The notes: generated by a model not told the origin, from the sequence alone. DNA of 64,000 bases from Streptococcus sobrinus DSM 20742 = ATCC 33478 (GCF_000686605.1 NZ_JMLC01000006.1:1-64000), one strand, 5' to 3'; positions 19,300 to 28,889 are shown, counted from the first letter of the stretch. Numbers and translations: made by a program.

Positions 19300-20568
19300 A
19301 TGAAAGCTGAAATAATTGCAGTCGGAACGGAAATTTTAACGGGGCAAATTGTCAATACCAATGCCCAATTCCTCTCGGAAAAATTTGCCGAGTTGGGAAT
19401 TGATGTCTACTTCCAGACGGCTGTTGGTGACAATGAAGAACGTCTCTTGTCAATTCTTGATCTAGCCCGCCGCAGCGATATGATTGTGCTCTGCGGTGGT
19501 CTTGGGCCAACGGATGATGACTTAACCAAACAAACCTTGGCCAAATTTCTCAATCGATCCTTGGTCTTTGATGACCAGGCCAGGGATAAATTGAATCGCT
19601 TCTTTGCGGCTCGTCCAGCTGTACTTCGGACCTCCAACAATGAGCGACAGGCCCAGATTGTTGAGGGAGCTACTCCCTTGCAGAATCGGACCGGTCTAGC
19701 AGTTGGCGCTTTGCTTGAGATAGAGGATAAGACCTATATTGTTCTGCCAGGGCCACCAAGTGAACTCAAGCCGATGGTGCAAGAGCAGCTTCTGCCTCTG
19801 ATTGACCAGGATCATCAGCAGCTATATTCCCGTGTTCTGCGTTTCTTTGGTATCGGTGAGAGTCAGTTGGTCACAATTCTCGATGACTTCATCAAGAAGC
19901 AGACTGATCCGACCATTGCTCCTTACGCAAAGACGGGAGAAGTTACCCTGAGACTGTCCACCAAGTCTCAGAGTCAAGCCAAAGCTGAGCAAAAATTAGA
20001 CCAACTTGAAGCAAAATTGTTGGCTGTTCAATCGCTAGAAGATCGGCCCCTATCCAGCTATTTTTATGCCTATGGAGACGATAATTCCCTAGCTCAAGTT
20101 ACTTTTGACTTGCTCAAGAGTTCTGGCAAGACAATTACGGCCGCAGAAAGTCTGACAGCAGGTCTCTTCCAAGCAACCCTAGCGGACTTTTCTGGAGCTT
20201 CCAACGTCTTTAATGGGGGTTTTGTTACCTATAGTATGGAGGAAAAATCTAAGATGCTGGATATTCCTCTGGCTGACCTCCAAGCTCATGGCGTGGTTTC
20301 AGCCTTTACCGCTGAAGCTATGGCCGCTGGTGCAAGAAGCAAGACTGGTGCAGATATTGCTGTTTCCTTGACTGGGGTTGCTGGACCCGACAGCTTGGAA
20401 GGCCAACCGGCTGGAACCGTTTTTCTTGGTTTAGCTACAGCTGACAGTTTAGAAAGTCACCTGATAAAAATAAATGGCCGCTCCCGCAGTGATGTGCGTG
20501 AGATTACCGTTCTACATGCCTTTGATCAAGTGCGAAAAACTTTATTAAAGGAAAAAAATTTAGTATAA
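19300..20568 (+). CDS. cinA: Competence/damage-inducible protein CinA
   Basis: A 422-residue two-domain protein: an N-terminal MoaB-like (COG1058) domain ([20 protein letters not shown], then [16 protein letters not shown] near residue 70) and a C-terminal PncC-type deamidase domain ([22 protein letters not shown] near residue 280, SLTGVAGPD near 360). It probably acts in pyridine nucleotide recycling, and in streptococci it is co-induced with recA in competence. The ATG at 19300 is chosen over a GTG at 19288 because the com-box puts the transcript start near the GTG and because [12 protein letters not shown] is the standard N-terminus. Confidence 0.95.
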   Translation: MKAEIIAVGTEILTGQIVNTNAQFLSEKFAELGIDVYFQTAVGDNEERLLSILDLARRSDMIVLCGGLGPTDDDLTKQTLAKFLNRSLVFDDQARDKLNRFFAARPAVLRTSNNERQAQIVEGATPLQNRTGLAVGALLEIEDKTYIVLPGPPSELKPMVQEQLLPLIDQDHQQLYSRVLRFFGIGESQLVTILDDFIKKQTDPTIAPYAKTGEVTLRLSTKSQSQAKAEQKLDQLEAKLLAVQSLEDRPLSSYFYAYGDDNSLAQVTFDLLKSSGKTITAAESLTAGLFQATLADFSGASNVFNGGFVTYSMEEKSKMLDIPLADLQAHGVVSAFTAEAMAAGARSKTGADIAVSLTGVAGPDSLEGQPAGTVFLGLATADSLESHLIKINGRSRSDVREITVLHAFDQVRKTLLKEKNLV

Positions 20569-20786
20569 TAACTAATGCACACTAAAAACTACAAAATTCC
20601 AAGGACAGAGTCGTCCTCTTGATTTTTATGAAATTAAAAAGTAAGACAGAGAATCTGAGCTGGTAGCAGTTACTTCGGCACCAGAAGGTTTTGTCCCCGG
20701 AGGCAGTCTTAGCTGTAAATTGACAAGGTCGAGGCAGCTAACTCTCTTCTTGGACTTGTAGCGAATTTAAGACGAGGAGAAAAGAA
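20569..20786 (+). other. cinA-recA spacer and recA leader
   Basis: About 215 bases without a gene. TATAAT at 20564-20569, at the end of cinA, offers recA its own promoter. The leader holds small hairpins (AGGAC/GTCCT near 20603-20617; CTGGT/ACCAG near 20663) that may partly attenuate read-through from cinA. Confidence 0.45.
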
Positions 20787-21929
20787 TTGGCGAAAAAAAC
20801 AAAAAAAACTGATGAAATCACCAAAAAATTTGGCGATGAACGTAAAAAAGCCTTAGATGATGCTCTAAAAACCATCGAAAAAGACTTTGGTAAGGGTGCC
20901 ATCATGAAGCTGGGGGAAAGAGCTGACCAAAAGGTTCAAGTCATGAGTTCAGGTAGCTTGGCTCTTGACATCGCCTTGGGTGTTGGTGGCTATCCAAAGG
21001 GACGGATTATTGAAATCTACGGACCTGAAAGTTCTGGTAAGACGACAGTTGCCCTGCATGCTGTTGCACAAGCACAAAAAGAAGGTGGTGTTGCAGCCTT
21101 TATTGATGCCGAACATGCTCTAGATCCAAGTTATGCCGCGGCTCTTGGTGTTAATATTGATGAATTGCTGCTGTCTCAACCAGACTCAGGTGAGCAAGGA
21201 CTGGAAATTGCCGGTAAGTTGATTGACTCTGGTGCCGTTGACCTGGTTGTAGTCGACTCTGTTGCCGCCCTGGTTCCTCGTGCCGAAATTGATGGTGATA
21301 TCGGTGATAGCCACGTGGGCCTCCAAGCACGGATGATGAGCCAAGCCATGCGTAAACTTTCAGCCTCCATCAACAAGACCAAGACCATTGCCATCTTTAT
21401 CAACCAATTGCGGGAAAAAGTTGGAGTTATGTTTGGTAACCCAGAAACCACTCCTGGTGGCCGTGCCCTCAAATTCTACTCATCAGTTCGTCTTGATGTC
21501 CGTGGTAATACCCAGATCAAGGGAACCGGTGACCAAAAGGATAGCAGTATTGGTAAGGAAACCAAGATTAAGGTCGTTAAGAACAAGGTAGCCCCACCAT
21601 TTAAGGTAGCCCAAGTGGAAATCATGTACGGAGAAGGCATCTCCAGAACTGGTGAGCTGGTTAAGATTGCGACCGACCTTGATATTATCCAAAAAGCCGG
21701 TGCTTGGTACTCTTATAATGGTGAAAAGATTGGTCAAGGATCTGAAAATGCTAAGAAATACCTGGCGGATAATCCAGAAGTCTTTGACGCAATCGATAAG
21801 AAGGTTCGTATCAAGTATGGTCTCATTGAAGATGACCAAGCTGTAGAAGCCCAACCGGTCCAAGCAGAGGCCAAGGAAGAGCCAGAAGAGTTATCCCTTG
21901 ACCTAGAGAGCATCGAAATCGAAGAGTAA
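20787..21929 (+). CDS. recA: Recombinase RecA
   Basis: The strand-exchange ATPase of homologous recombination, DNA repair and transformation. The 380-residue protein has Walker [10 protein letters not shown] near residue 77, VVVDSVAAL near 153, the loop L2 region [20 protein letters not shown] near 205, and an acidic C-terminal tail ([12 protein letters not shown]). The start is a TTG at 20787, preceded by GACGAGGAG; streptococcal recA genes often use TTG and the N-terminus [15 protein letters not shown] fits. It is followed by a terminator and then spx, the usual streptococcal order. Confidence 0.98.
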   Translation: MAKKTKKTDEITKKFGDERKKALDDALKTIEKDFGKGAIMKLGERADQKVQVMSSGSLALDIALGVGGYPKGRIIEIYGPESSGKTTVALHAVAQAQKEGGVAAFIDAEHALDPSYAAALGVNIDELLLSQPDSGEQGLEIAGKLIDSGAVDLVVVDSVAALVPRAEIDGDIGDSHVGLQARMMSQAMRKLSASINKTKTIAIFINQLREKVGVMFGNPETTPGGRALKFYSSVRLDVRGNTQIKGTGDQKDSSIGKETKIKVVKNKVAPPFKVAQVEIMYGEGISRTGELVKIATDLDIIQKAGAWYSYNGEKIGQGSENAKKYLADNPEVFDAIDKKVRIKYGLIEDDQAVEAQPVQAEAKEEPEELSLDLESIEIEE

Positions 21930-21999
21930 GGGTTTCCTCTGTTATTAGCACCAAAAAGGAAGGCCACCTTTGGGACTTGCTTTCTTCCCAATACTATTG

Positions 22000-22027
22000 A
22001 AAAGAAGTCTATAACAGGCTTCTTTTT
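22000..22027 (+). terminator. recA terminator
   Basis: AAAAGAAGTC pairs with GGCTTCTTTT (one G-U pair) and runs into T residues. Confidence 0.75.
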
Positions 22028-22180
22028 GGGGTCAAAAATAAGGAAGGTTCCTTCGGAATAGGGCGGCAAGATTAAGTTCAGATGACAGAAAACTTAACCA
22101 TCACTTAAAATATTAAGAGTTTTAGTTTTTTAGTTGACAATTTCAAAAATAGGTCCCAAGACCTATGTTCTGTTTTGAGG

Positions 22181-22200
22181 ACCTATGCTAGAATATAGGT
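22181..22200 (+). promoter_or_regulatory. spx promoter inside a palindromic operator-like site
   Basis: ACCTAT, eight bases, ATAGGT. The spacer contains the extended -10 TGCTAGAAT (22186-22194). A further ACCTATG at 22161-22167 and AGGTCC/GGACCT arms (22151-22156, 22179-22184) crowd the same region, suggesting repressor binding at the promoter. Confidence 0.55.
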
Positions 22201-22227
22201 ATCATGTGATAGAAAGAGAGAAGTGAC

Positions 22228-22626
22228 ATGATTAAGATTTATACTATTTCTAGTTGTACTAGTTGCAAAAAAGCAAAAACTTGGTTGAACAGCCACCAAT
22301 TACCATATAAAGAACAAAACTTAGGCAAAGAAGGTCTGACAAAGGAAGAGATTGTCAATATCCTGTCAAAGACTGAAAACGGCGTTGAAAGCATCGTTTC
22401 ATCAAAGAATCGCTATGCTCGCGCTCTGGAATTTGACATTGACGAGTTAAGCCTCAGCCAGGTGGTTGATTTGATTCAAGAAAATCCCCGGATTCTTAAA
22501 AGTCCAATCCTTATTGATGATAAGCGTCTGCAGGTGGGTTATAAGGAAGACGATATCCGGGCCTTCCTTCCGCGTTCCATTCGTGAAGTTGAAAATAACC
22601 AAGCACGGATGCGGGCTGTCTTGTAA
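22228..22626 (+). CDS. spx: Spx-family redox regulator (SpxA2 by position)
   Basis: A 132-residue ArsC-fold protein that binds the RNA polymerase alpha subunit and controls oxidative and envelope stress genes. The redox switch CxxC is at residues 10-13 (ISSCTSCKKAK), and the RPI-like segment RILKSPILIDDKRLQVGY lies near residue 90. The place next to recA matches S. mutans spxA2 rather than spxA1; that distinction rests on synteny. The gene has its own promoter with palindromic sites and a terminator after 22725. Confidence 0.93.
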   Translation: MIKIYTISSCTSCKKAKTWLNSHQLPYKEQNLGKEGLTKEEIVNILSKTENGVESIVSSKNRYARALEFDIDELSLSQVVDLIQENPRILKSPILIDDKRLQVGYKEDDIRAFLPRSIREVENNQARMRAVL

Positions 22627-22724
22627 GCCCCTAGGTGACTGACAGCTTGATGGATTACCGACTGGAGCTCCTTCTAATGGATGGAACTCGGCTGTCGGGG
22701 GACCTATTATCTTTATAAAAAAGT

Positions 22725-22751
22725 AAAAAGAAGGGTGAATGCCCTTTTTTT
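22725..22751 (+). terminator. Terminator after spx
   Basis: AAGGG (22731-22735) pairs with CCCTT (22742-22746), followed by T residues. The preceding 22627-22710 holds a longer imperfect hairpin (GACAGC/GCTGTC). Confidence 0.65.
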
Positions 22752-22766
22752 AATCTTAAAATAAGC

Positions 22767-22831
22767 TATAATATCCCTAAGAATAAAAAACAGCCCCGAG
22801 CCCTGCTAGAAGTGAGTTCGGAGTTTCGGGG
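22767..22831 (+). promoter_or_regulatory. Promoter and leader hairpin of the DUF1307 lipoprotein
   Basis: TATAAT at 22767-22772 is followed by CCCCGA (22794-22799) pairing with TCGGGG (22826-22831) in the 5' leader. It could be a structured leader; no known riboswitch class fits. Confidence 0.45.
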
Positions 22832-22855
22832 TAAATAGATGATTAAGGAACAATC

Positions 22856-23440
22856 ATGAAAAGAAAAATTTATACGCTTATGCTAGCCTCCCTCCTACTT
22901 CTCAGCTTGGCTGCCTGCTCGAATACTAGCCGTCCTAGCTCAAACTCTAAATCTGACTCAACCAGTCAAAGCAGCAAGAAGGAGTCTTCGCATGAGGTCA
23001 AGGGCGTCTCTGGTAAGAAGACCATGCAGTATACGACCTTGGATGATGGCGTGACAGTGACTGTTAAGCAAACCATTGATTACGATGGCGATAAATACAA
23101 ATCCATCAAACTCAATATTGATGAACCCCTTTCTGAGGATGTCAAAAAGGCAGCTGAGGGTTTGGATTTTAATGAGGTCACAAAAACTCTCCTCGAAGAG
23201 TGGGAGAAAGATAGCTTCATCCAAGATTTAAAAAATACCCCAGGGGTAACGGTTAATCTTGATTTGTCACAAGACTATCACCTCAAAGTGGACGTGAACT
23301 TTGATATGACCAAAGCAGATGTTGACAAATTATCGCAAAAGAGTGGCCTAGGAATCAACTTTACAGCTGTTAAGAATAATACACCACTGGAATATATTTT
23401 GAAACTGGCCCAATCTGGTGCTAAAAAAGCTGATAATTAA
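22856..23440 (+). CDS. DUF1307 (YehR-like) lipoprotein
   Basis: A 194-residue secreted lipoprotein. The signal peptide ends in the lipobox LAAC, so Cys20 should be lipid-modified. A Ser/Asn/Lys-rich linker (residues 21-50) leads to a DUF1307 domain with MQYTTLDDGVTVTVKQTIDYDGD near its start. The family is common in Firmicutes and Enterobacteria and its role is not established. It has its own promoter and a leader hairpin. Its neighbours are spx and the ireB operon, but no functional link is evident. Confidence 0.85.
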   Translation: MKRKIYTLMLASLLLLSLAACSNTSRPSSNSKSDSTSQSSKKESSHEVKGVSGKKTMQYTTLDDGVTVTVKQTIDYDGDKYKSIKLNIDEPLSEDVKKAAEGLDFNEVTKTLLEEWEKDSFIQDLKNTPGVTVNLDLSQDYHLKVDVNFDMTKADVDKLSQKSGLGINFTAVKNNTPLEYILKLAQSGAKKADN

Positions 23441-23531
23441 GTTTTTGAGAATTCAAAAACTTCTAGTGATGTTCAATCAAAAAGATGATTGAAGAAGTTG
23501 CCCTTGAGTAGGACTTTAGGGTGACTTTTCA

Positions 23532-23560
23532 TTGAAAAGATAAGGGAAATAAGGTATAAT
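23532..23560 (+). promoter_or_regulatory. Promoter of the ireB-ruvX operon
   Basis: TTGAAA (23532-23537), a 17-base spacer, then TATAAT (23555-23560): a near-consensus sigma-A promoter. Confidence 0.85.
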
Positions 23561-23596
23561 AGCACAAATTGCTCATAATAGAAAGAGGGTGCAAGC

Positions 23597-23863
23597 ATGG
23601 GATTTACAGATGAAACAGTCCGTTTCAATCTTGATGATGGAAGTAAACAAGAAATTAGTGATACCTTGACAGCCGTGTACCGTTCATTGAATGATAAAGG
23701 ATATAATCCAATCAATCAGATTGTTGGTTATGTTTTGAGTGGGGACCCTGCCTATGTTCCCCGCTATAACGATGCCCGCAATAAAATCCGTAAATATGAA
23801 CGTGATGAAATTGTTGAGGAATTAGTTCGTTTTTACCTCAAAGGAAATGGAATTGACGTTTAA
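23597..23863 (+). CDS. ireB: IreB-family regulatory phosphoprotein
   Basis: An 88-residue cytoplasmic protein of the UPF0297/IreB family. In Enterococcus, IreB is phosphorylated on N-terminal threonines by the PASTA kinase IreK and lowers cephalosporin resistance. The two Thr are kept here ([10 protein letters not shown], residues 4 and 7). The core [24 protein letters not shown] is typical. The gene ends where ruvX begins (TAATG overlap) and leads a three-gene operon. A diverged paralogue lies at 29055. Confidence 0.93.
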   Translation: MGFTDETVRFNLDDGSKQEISDTLTAVYRSLNDKGYNPINQIVGYVLSGDPAYVPRYNDARNKIRKYERDEIVEELVRFYLKGNGIDV

Positions 23864-24282
23864 TGAGACTGATGGGACTAGATGTTGGGTCTAAAACGGT
23901 CGGTGTTGCTATCAGCGACCCTCTTGGTTTTACGGCCCAGGGCTTAGAAATTATTCCGATTAACGAGGCCAAAGAAGAGTTTGGTTTTGAGCGTTTGGGA
24001 GAGTTGGTCAAGCACTATAAGGTCGAGAAGTTTGTTGTTGGCCTGCCAAAGAATATGAATAATACCAGCGGTCCACGTGTTGAAGCCAGTCAGGCTTATG
24101 GAGAAAAGATTGCTGATTTATTCGGGATTCCGGTGGATTATCAGGATGAACGACTAACAACTGTACAGGCCGAGCGAATGCTGGTTGAGCAAGCAGATAT
24201 CAGTCGAGGCAAACGCAAAAAAGTTATTGATAAATTAGCGGCCCAGCTGATTTTACAAAATTATTTAGATCGTATGTTTTAG
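23863..24282 (+). CDS. ruvX: Holliday junction resolvase-like RuvX (YqgF)
   Basis: A 139-residue RNase H-fold nuclease, involved in 16S rRNA end processing and proposed as a Holliday junction resolvase. It has [15 protein letters not shown] at residues 4-18 with the first catalytic Asp, [11 protein letters not shown] near residue 57, and [13 protein letters not shown] near residue 100. The start overlaps the ireB stop, and it is followed by the DUF1292 gene 14 bases on. This is the conserved streptococcal trio. Confidence 0.95.
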   Translation: MRLMGLDVGSKTVGVAISDPLGFTAQGLEIIPINEAKEEFGFERLGELVKHYKVEKFVVGLPKNMNNTSGPRVEASQAYGEKIADLFGIPVDYQDERLTTVQAERMLVEQADISRGKRKKVIDKLAAQLILQNYLDRMF

Positions 24283-24296
24283 AGGAGAGAAGAGAT

Positions 24297-24596
24297 ATGG
24301 CACACGAACACAATCACGACCATGAGGTAATTACTCTGGTTGATGAGCAAGGAAATGAGACCCTGTTTGAGATTCTTTTGACTATTGATGGCCGGGAAGA
24401 ATTTGGTAAAAACTATGTTCTCTTGGTACCAGCTGGTGCACAAGAAGATGATAACGGCGAAATTGAAATCCAGGCCTATTCATTTACAGAAAATGAAGAC
24501 GGTACAGAAGGCGACTTGCAACCAATCCCAGAAGATTCAGATGCTGAATGGGACATGATTGAAGAAGTCTTCAACAGCTTCCTTGATGAAGAATAA
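24297..24596 (+). CDS. DUF1292 (UPF0473) protein
   Basis: A 99-residue, strongly acidic cytoplasmic protein ([17 protein letters not shown] near the start) of the UPF0473/DUF1292 family. It is almost always found next to ireB and ruvX in Firmicutes. No biochemical role is known. A GAGGAGA ribosome binding site precedes the ATG, and a terminator follows. Confidence 0.92.
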   Translation: MAHEHNHDHEVITLVDEQGNETLFEILLTIDGREEFGKNYVLLVPAGAQEDDNGEIEIQAYSFTENEDGTEGDLQPIPEDSDAEWDMIEEVFNSFLDEE

Positions 24597-24611
24597 GCTA
24601 AATACTATTGA

Positions 24612-24640
24612 TAGAGCTCCTTCCGCAGGGGCTCTGTTTT
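24612..24640 (+). terminator. Terminator of the ireB-ruvX operon
   Basis: AGAGC-TCC pairs with GGG-GCTCT, followed by GTTTTT. Confidence 0.8.
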
Positions 24641-24763
24641 TATAGCTGGATGACTCTGTCGCATCGCAATCAATTGTAACAAAGTGTTTAATAGTAAAAT
24701 CTTTGCTCAGCTTTTTCTTTTCCACCCAGACTATTTACGGATAAATAGGTGGAGGGCAAATTT

Positions 24764-24889
24764 ATGCGGGAAAGAGATTTGACACTGATAGAGCAAAAAT
24801 TTTTGGCAGCTTATCGTCAGCGAAAACTTCATCGTTTTAGAGATATTTTAGCCTATGTTCATATCCTTAGAAAATTGACTAAAGACTAA
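24764..24889 (+). CDS. Possible 41-residue micro-protein
   Basis: An ATG at 24764 follows TGGAGGG by eight to nine bases and opens a frame of 41 codons that starts MRERDLTLIEQKF and ends in RKLTKD. The peptide is basic (many Arg, Lys, His) and probably helical. It lies alone between the DUF1292 terminator and the GT-C gene. I do not recognise a family. A basic micro-protein that binds nucleic acid or another protein is possible, as is chance. Confidence 0.45.
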   Translation: MRERDLTLIEQKFLAAYRQRKLHRFRDILAYVHILRKLTKD

Positions 24890-24975
24890 ATTCTGATATA
24901 CTAGAAGGGATTATTTAGACAACCAAAACCGTTGAAATGATTTTCTCAATAGCTTTTTACCAAGGAGAAACCATA

Positions 24976-26580
24976 GTGGCTAACAAACAAGAAGAGCATA
25001 TAACCTATAGTCGTCGTCAAGCTGATGAAGTAAAGTCAGCTAATAGCCGACCAACTAAGGCCAAAGCAAGAACCTCTTATAGCATAGCGGTTGCTAGCAA
25101 TCATCGCTTTTACATATTTTTATTTAGTCTAGTAATGGGCTTAACCTCAGTTGCCAATCCCTTGCTTACTGACTTTGCTAATCCAACCCAGATGGTTCAT
25201 CTCTATACGGGTCAGATGATGAGTCATGGGCATCTTCCCTATCTGGATACTTTTGCGACAGGTGGCTTTCTTTTCTATGCTCTGATTGCTCTTAGTTACT
25301 TTTTGGGTTCTAGTCTTTGGCTAATGGTGGTAGAATTCCTAGCCTTCTACATGTCGGGAATTTATTTCTATAAAATTATTAGCTTCCTGACTAGTAAAAC
25401 AGATATGGGGATGACCTTCACGGCCATCTTCTACCTCTTGAATCTGGCGCTAGGTTTCGGTGGGCTCTACCCTATTCAATGGGCTTTTCCTTTTATCCTC
25501 AATGCCCTGTGGTTTTTGACCAAGTATTTTGCGGGTCATATTAACGATGAGGCCTTTATAATTTACGGTTTCTTTGGGACCTTGGCGGCCCTGATTGATC
25601 CTCGCAGTCTGATTTTCTGGGGACTCTCCTTTATTATCATCGGGATTTATAATTTTCTCCAACGTCACTTTGCGCGTGGTTTCTATCAACTGCTCTGTAT
25701 GATTTTTGGAGCCATTCTCGTTTACTATACGGTAGGTTTCTTTGTTCTCAATATGGGGAACCTGTCAGACTATGTCACCCAAGCTCTCTTTTACAACTTC
25801 AAAGTGTTTGCGGTCGGAAGCGACTCCCTACTCATTACCCTGCCCTACCAAATCCTTGTCTTGGCTGGTTCTGGTCTTCTCTTAGGATTGTTTGGTTTCT
25901 TCGGTCATCTAGGACGGGTGTTGGAATTCAAGACTGTTAAGTGGCTGTCTTTCTTCACGCTAATTTTTAGCCTGATTATAGGGATTTTTTCACAGTCCTA
26001 CTTTGTCTTTTCCTTACTTCTAGCTCTGCCCTTTGGCTTAATTTTAACAGCCCTAGTAATCAATGATAGGATTAATGAAGGCGCTGATGGGAATCAAAAG
26101 GAAACAGGAGGAACACACCGTCGGAAACGGACAACCCACGAGTCACAAGGGGGCTACTGGGCAACCTTTGCCAAGGGACATTTTCAACTTCCTGTTTTGG
26201 TGATGATTGTGGGAATCGCAACTCCGATTGTTCTCGGTGTATTGTCTGTAAATACCAATCGTGAGCGAAAAAATATCTCCAACTACTTAAAGGCGAATAC
26301 GAGTGATAGTTCAATTATTTATGTCTGGGATAAGTCGTCAAAAATTTATCTAGATACTGGTTTACAGTCAACCTCGCAATTTCCCAATCCAGTGGTGAAC
26401 ACTAGTACCAAAACCAACAGCCAAAAACGCAATGACGATGTTCTGCAAGCCAAGGCTAGGTATGTTGTTGTTAATAAGTCTGAAAAAATTCCAAGTGAAG
26501 TTTCTAGCTTCTTGAAATCGAATTATAAGAAAATTTCTCTAGATAATAGCGACCATTTCACCCTTTATCAGAAGAAGTAA
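24976..26580 (+). CDS. GT-C type polytopic membrane protein (GT39-like)
   Basis: A 534-residue integral membrane protein with about ten to twelve membrane segments. The segment HLPYLDTFATGGFLFYAL near residue 85 resembles the first external loop of GT39/PMT-like glycosyltransferases, where an Asp is catalytic. The C-terminal soluble part (IIYVWDKSSKIYLDTGLQS near residue 450) matches the tail these proteins share. The family moves a sugar from a lipid carrier onto an outside acceptor, so a role in wall polymer or glycoprotein modification is inferred. The start is a GTG at 24976 after AAGGAG; an ATG at 24937 in frame has no such site. The N-terminal 40 residues are charged and cytoplasmic. 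Confidence 0.75.
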   Translation: MANKQEEHITYSRRQADEVKSANSRPTKAKARTSYSIAVASNHRFYIFLFSLVMGLTSVANPLLTDFANPTQMVHLYTGQMMSHGHLPYLDTFATGGFLFYALIALSYFLGSSLWLMVVEFLAFYMSGIYFYKIISFLTSKTDMGMTFTAIFYLLNLALGFGGLYPIQWAFPFILNALWFLTKYFAGHINDEAFIIYGFFGTLAALIDPRSLIFWGLSFIIIGIYNFLQRHFARGFYQLLCMIFGAILVYYTVGFFVLNMGNLSDYVTQALFYNFKVFAVGSDSLLITLPYQILVLAGSGLLLGLFGFFGHLGRVLEFKTVKWLSFFTLIFSLIIGIFSQSYFVFSLLLALPFGLILTALVINDRINEGADGNQKETGGTHRRKRTTHESQGGYWATFAKGHFQLPVLVMIVGIATPIVLGVLSVNTNRERKNISNYLKANTSDSSIIYVWDKSSKIYLDTGLQSTSQFPNPVVNTSTKTNSQKRNDDVLQAKARYVVVNKSEKIPSEVSSFLKSNYKKISLDNSDHFTLYQKK

Positions 26581-26590
26581 TTTCATTCAT

Positions 26591-26648
26591 AAAATCAATA
26601 TGTTGTGGTTATCAAAAAATATAGCCACAACATATTGATTTTTTTTAC
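26591..26648 (+). terminator. Long perfect hairpin terminator
   Basis: A perfect 18-base arm (26591-26608 with 26625-26642) extends inward by four more pairs, then T residues. It ends the GT-C transcript and overlaps the nrdD -35 region. Confidence 0.85.
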
Positions 26649-26662
26649 CCTTGTGTTATAAT
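26635..26662 (+). promoter_or_regulatory. nrdD promoter
   Basis: TTGATT (26635-26640), 16 bases, TATAAT (26657-26662). The -35 lies in the right arm of the upstream hairpin, so an ATG at 26661 lies inside the promoter and cannot be the start. Confidence 0.7.
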
Positions 26663-26681
26663 GGTCTCCGAGGTGGAAAGA

Positions 26682-28889
26682 ATGATTACACTAGAAAAAG
26701 AATTTATCGTAACCGATCCTGAAATTACTGTTATTAAGCGTGATGGCCGTCGCCTTCCTTTTGATAGCGACAAGATTTATCAAGCTCTGATTAAGGCCAG
26801 CCAAAATGTCTCTAATATGTCTCCCCTGATGGAAGCCAAATTAAAAGGCATTTGTGACCGAATCGTCGCTGAAATCGCCAATCGCTTTATGGCAGATATC
26901 AAGATTTACGAAATTCAGAGCATTGTTGAGCATGAACTGCTCAACGCCAACGAGTACGCTATTGCCCAAGAGTACATCAACTACCGTACGCAAAGGGATT
27001 TTGCTCGTTCGCAAGCGACAGACATCAACTTTACCATTGATAAGTTGATTAACAAGGACCAAACCGTTGTCAATGAAAATGCCAATAAGGACAGCGATGT
27101 CTTTAATACGCAAAGGGACTTGACAGCTGGTATCGTTGGCAAGTCCATCGGTCTGAAAATGTTGCCGCCTCATGTCGCTAATGCTCATCAAAAGGGGGAT
27201 ATCCACTTCCACGATTTGGATTACAGCCCTTACACGCCAATGACCAACTGTTGCTTGATTGACTTCAAGGGTATGTTGGCCAATGGCTTTAAGATTGGCA
27301 ATGCTGAGGTTGAAAGTCCCAAGTCTATTCAGACAGCGACTGCCCAGATTTCTCAAATTATTGCCAATGTAGCTTCCAGCCAATATGGTGGCTGTACAGC
27401 TGACCGGATTGATGAATTCTTGGCTCCTTATGCGGAGCTCAATTACCAAAAGCATCTCAAAGATGCCAAGGAATGGGTAGCTGAGGACAAGCAAGAGGAT
27501 TATGCTCGGTCTAAGACCAAGAAGGACATCTACGATGCCATGCAAAGTCTAGAATACGAGATCAATACCCTCTTTACCTCAAACGGTCAAACCCCATTTA
27601 CTTCCCTAGGTTTTGGATTAGGAACTTCCTGGTTTGAACGGGAAATTCAAAGGGCCATCTTGCAAATTCGCATCAAGGGTCTGGGTAGCGAACATCGGAC
27701 AGCTATTTTCCCTAAGTTGATTTTCACCCTCAAGCGGGGACTTAACCTAGAACCAGGGGCACCTAACTACGATATTAAGCAGCTGGCTTTGGAATGTGCC
27801 ACCAAACGCATGTATCCAGATGTTCTCTCCTATGATAAAATCATTGATTTGACAGGTTCTTTCAAGGCTCCTATGGGTTGTCGCTCTTTCCTTCAAGGTT
27901 GGAAGGATGAAATTGGCCAAGAAATCAATTCTGGCCGGATGAACCTGGGAGTCGTTACCGTGAACCTGCCAAGAATCGCCTTGGAATCCCAAGGAAATAT
28001 GGATAAGTTTTGGGATATTTTTGCAGAACGGATGCAAATTGCCAAGGATGCCTTAGTTTACCGCGTGGGTCGGGTTAAAGAGGCCAGCCCAGCCAATGCT
28101 CCAATTCTCTATCAATATGGAGCCTTCGGTAAGCGGCTCAGTAAGACTGGCAATGTTGACGACCTCTTTAAAAATCGCCGGGCGACCGTTTCTCTGGGCT
28201 ATATTGGCCTTTACGAAGTGGCGACTGTCTTTTACGGTGGTGAGTGGGAAGGTAATCCAGAGGCCAAGGAATTTACCAAGGATATCATTCGTCAAATGAA
28301 GAAATTGGTTGAAGCTTGGTCAGATGAATATGATTACCATTTTTCTATCTATTCAACACCATCAGAAAGCTTGACCGACCGCTTCTGTCGTCTGGATACT
28401 GAAAAATTTGGTAAGGTCAAGGACGTTACCGATAAGGAATACTATACTAATTCCTTCCACTATGATGTCCGCAAGAACCCAACGCCATTTGAAAAGCTAG
28501 ATTTTGAAAAAGACTATCCAGAATTGGGTGCATCAGGAGGCTTCATTCACTATTGTGAATATCCAGTTCTGCAGCAAAATCCTAAGGCGTTGGAGGCTGT
28601 ATGGGACTATGCCTATGACCGTGTTGGTTACCTAGGCACCAATACCCCAATTGATAAATGTTATGAGTGTGGTTTTGAAGGGGACTTTACCCCAACAGAA
28701 CGTGGCTTCATGTGTCCAAATTGTGGCAACACCGATCCTAAGACCGTAGATGTCGTTAAACGGACCTGTGGCTACCTCGGTAATCCTCAAGCACGTCCAA
28801 TGGTTAATGGTCGTCACAAGGAAATTTCCGCTCGTGTGAAACACATGAATGGCTCAACCATTAATAACCCAGGACAGCACGAGGCCTAA
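26682..28889 (+). CDS. nrdD: Anaerobic ribonucleoside-triphosphate reductase
   Basis: A 735-residue class III reductase that makes deoxynucleotides without oxygen. It has an N-terminal ATP-cone (VIKRDGRRLPFDSDKIYQAL), a glycyl radical domain, and a C-terminal zinc site of four Cys (CYECG near residue 660 and CPNCG near 680). The glycyl radical lies in RTCGYLG near residue 705, followed by RVKHMNGS. The ATG at 26682 is chosen because it follows GAGGTGG and lies after the promoter. The activase nrdG is at 30162, with four small genes or elements between, an order also seen in pneumococci. Confidence 0.97.
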   Translation: MITLEKEFIVTDPEITVIKRDGRRLPFDSDKIYQALIKASQNVSNMSPLMEAKLKGICDRIVAEIANRFMADIKIYEIQSIVEHELLNANEYAIAQEYINYRTQRDFARSQATDINFTIDKLINKDQTVVNENANKDSDVFNTQRDLTAGIVGKSIGLKMLPPHVANAHQKGDIHFHDLDYSPYTPMTNCCLIDFKGMLANGFKIGNAEVESPKSIQTATAQISQIIANVASSQYGGCTADRIDEFLAPYAELNYQKHLKDAKEWVAEDKQEDYARSKTKKDIYDAMQSLEYEINTLFTSNGQTPFTSLGFGLGTSWFEREIQRAILQIRIKGLGSEHRTAIFPKLIFTLKRGLNLEPGAPNYDIKQLALECATKRMYPDVLSYDKIIDLTGSFKAPMGCRSFLQGWKDEIGQEINSGRMNLGVVTVNLPRIALESQGNMDKFWDIFAERMQIAKDALVYRVGRVKEASPANAPILYQYGAFGKRLSKTGNVDDLFKNRRATVSLGYIGLYEVATVFYGGEWEGNPEAKEFTKDIIRQMKKLVEAWSDEYDYHFSIYSTPSESLTDRFCRLDTEKFGKVKDVTDKEYYTNSFHYDVRKNPTPFEKLDFEKDYPELGASGGFIHYCEYPVLQQNPKALEAVWDYAYDRVGYLGTNTPIDKCYECGFEGDFTPTERGFMCPNCGNTDPKTVDVVKRTCGYLGNPQARPMVNGRHKEISARVKHMNGSTINNPGQHEA

